Assembly: GCA_005893185.1 (NCBI GenBank)
Contig: VBOS01000095.1
Span: 1 to 7,318, forward strand
Origin: Candidatus Eiseniibacteriota bacterium
GTDB lineage: Bacteria > Eisenbacteria > RBG-16-71-46
DNA: 7,318 nucleotides
Direction: 5' to 3'
Shown here: positions 6,575-7,318 of the stretch, in pieces
How positions within the stretch are numbered: the stretch's first letter is position 1
How the letters are laid out: each line of letters begins with the position of its first letter
The notes under the pieces: model-generated
Databases searched by the model: none
The model's input: only the letters and a program-made list of their open reading frames with translations
Told to the model about the DNA's origin: nothing
Position numbers and translations under genes: made by a program

Positions 6575-6578
6575 CTCT
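6541..6578 (+). promoter_or_regulatory. Bacterial SECIS element (hand-folded)
   Basis: Immediately after the UGA the RNA can fold as follows. The lower stem is 6541-6545 with 6574-6578 (one G-U and four Watson-Crick pairs). A 2x2 internal loop follows, then G6548-C6571, a U-U mismatch, C6550-G6569, G6551-C6568 and a bulged A6552. The upper stem is GGCGC 6553-6557 with GCGCC 6563-6567, five G-C/C-G pairs. The apical loop is AGUUC (6558-6562), with G as its second base followed by U. Nineteen bases separate the UGA from the loop. This matches the known bacterial pattern: short GC stem, small loop with G among its first two bases, roughly 16-37 nt from UGA. It would bind the SelB C-terminal domain to deliver Sec-tRNA. 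The TAG stop lies in the 3' arm. The fold is manual; no energy was computed. Confidence 0.75.
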
Positions 6579-6659
6579 CGAGTGGTGAGCCCTGCCTGTT
6601 GAAACCTGGCGGGCGCCATCGGTGTACGATCCCCCGGGCCGAAGCTCCAGGAGGTCGTC
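6575..6659 (+). promoter_or_regulatory. Intergenic gap with weak promoter candidate and RBS for the lipoprotein gene
   Basis: These 85 bp separate the selenoprotein stop from the lipoprotein start. TTGAAA at 6599-6604 is a good -35-like hexamer (five of six). The best -10 is TACGAT at 6625-6630 (four of six), but the spacing of 20 bp is longer than the usual 16-18. An inverted repeat TGGCG/CGCCA (6607-6618, 2-base centre) lies between them and could be an operator. AGGAGG at 6649-6654 sits 5 bases before the ATG at 6660 and is a strong ribosome binding site. No T-run terminator is visible after the selenoprotein gene. Confidence 0.35.
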
Positions 6660-7318
6660 ATGCGCTCATGCAAGCAGGGGATCATTCTCGTTCTCACGGC
6701 ATTCGCGCTCCCGAGCTGCGCCGGGGAGCACTCGCCGTCTACGGCACCGGTTCGCGATCGGGCGACGCCGTTGATGCGCGCGCCGGCGACTCAGCCGGCC
6801 GAGGGTCGCGACTTCTTCCCGCTCGAGATCGGCAACCGCTGGGCCTACGAGGAGAACGACACACGCACGGAGACACGATCGGCGCCGGATCCGTCCACCA
6901 GATCCGAACGGTGGAGGCGACGGGAACCACCGTCGTCGGCGACCGCCCGTATACGGTCCTGCGCGAAACCATCGTCATCCCCGAAGTCCCTGGAGTCATC
7001 CAATCGTATGACGTGCTGTTTCGGCAGGACCCGACTGGCCTGTACGTCGCAGGCTACTCGAACTTCGCCCCCTCCGACTTCCGATCTCTACCGCTCGCTC
7101 GTATCCGTCGATCGGTCGAATCGGGCCGTCTGGACCCGGCGCGCCGCGCCATCTGCGAGCGAGCCCTGACAGCGCTCGAGCGCATGGGAGCCGCTGCAGC
7201 CCGCATCCCCGATGGAGGCGCCTCGGACGGCTCGGAAAGCCGGTTGCTCGCGTACCCGCTCCATCCCGGCGCCAGCTGGGACGTTCTCACCGAGGTCCAT
7301 TTCGTGGATACGGTCGAG
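6660..7318 (+). pseudogene. Putative lipoprotein gene, frameshifted and cut by window end
   Basis: The ATG at 6660 has a strong ribosome site and encodes a lipoprotein-type signal: MRSCKQG, a hydrophobic stretch, then LPSC with Cys20 as the likely lipidation site (Pro at -2 is unusual). A Pro/Thr-rich linker leads to GRDFFPLEIGNRWAYEEND, resembling the start of many secreted hypothetical proteins (FPLxxGNxWxY). After about codon 70 this frame turns into Arg/Ser/Pro-rich nonsense and stops at 7167-7169. The protein-like reading continues in the frame one base back: from 6872 (DTIGAGSVHQIRTVEATG, then GDRPYTVLRETIVIPEVPGVIQ, and LLAYPLHPGASWDVLTEVHFVDTVE) open to the window end, 149 codons. One base is thus apparently missing between about 6849 and 6872, within an ACACGCACGGAGACACG stretch. 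It could be a true mutation or a sequencing error. Function is unknown; outer-membrane or periplasmic location is inferred. Confidence 0.65.

Noticed and set aside
6574..6590. GCTC...GAGC hairpin after the selenoprotein stop as a terminator
   Set aside because: Only four pairs, no T-run after it, and its 5' arm is used by the SECIS lower stem.
5087..6697. 536-codon open frame on the - strand across the radical SAM gene
   Set aside because: It mirrors the GC-rich + strand gene, its protein is Arg/His/Glu-rich without recognisable motifs, and the + strand carries CxxxCxxC and the CUAEP tail.
6849..6875. Programmed -1 frameshift in the lipoprotein gene
   Set aside because: No slippery heptamer and no obvious downstream stimulatory structure; a one-base loss is simpler.
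1..7318. CRISPR arrays, tRNA/rRNA genes, insertion sequences, long repeats
   Set aside because: None seen on reading both strands; no spaced repeats, no cloverleaf, no transposase motifs.

Overview
This is a window of very GC-rich bacterial DNA with strong G/C preference at third codon positions. Every convincing gene lies on the + strand, packed head to tail with ATGA start/stop overlaps. The composition and gene set suggest an environmental, high-GC Gram-negative-type bacterium (OsmC, NfuA and a lipoprotein signal are present). No rRNA or other marker is present, so the phylum cannot be fixed from these bases.

Layout: the window opens with the last 51 residues of a serine/threonine dehydratase-type PLP enzyme. 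It overlaps by 4 bases a large membrane protein: a GT-C/GT39-like glycosyltransferase with a soluble extension and a TPR-like C-terminal tail. A 126-bp gap with a candidate extended -10 promoter, a 12-bp palindrome and a strong ribosome binding site leads into an OsmC-type peroxiredoxin. After a 50-bp gap comes a three-gene translationally coupled unit: an ATP-grasp ligase, an NfuA-type Fe-S carrier (A-type-like domain plus NifU CxxC domain), and a radical SAM enzyme. The last segment is a lipoprotein gene whose reading frame breaks near base 6860 and which runs off the window end.

The key observation is at the end of the radical SAM gene. Its apparent stop is a TGA directly preceded by a Cys codon and followed in frame by Ala-Glu-Pro and eight more codons before a TAG. 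This gives the tail Cys-Sec-Ala-Glu-Pro, the signature that I recall for the CUAEP/CCAEP-tail radical SAM family. Bases just after the TGA fold by hand into a good bacterial SECIS hairpin: a 5-bp all-GC upper stem, a 5-nt AGUUC loop, and 19 nt between UGA and loop. The gene is therefore best read as a selenoprotein of 493 residues ending at 6574, not 481 residues ending at 6538.

Working model: the NfuA-like protein supplies [4Fe-4S] clusters to the co-translated radical SAM selenoenzyme. The ATP-grasp ligase probably acts on the same unknown substrate. The OsmC protein upstream may or may not be part of this unit. The substrate and product of the system cannot be read from the sequence. Two places show frame problems: the lipoprotein, and a possible compensating pair of homopolymer indels in the radical SAM C-terminal linker. 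These may be sequencing errors or real mutations.
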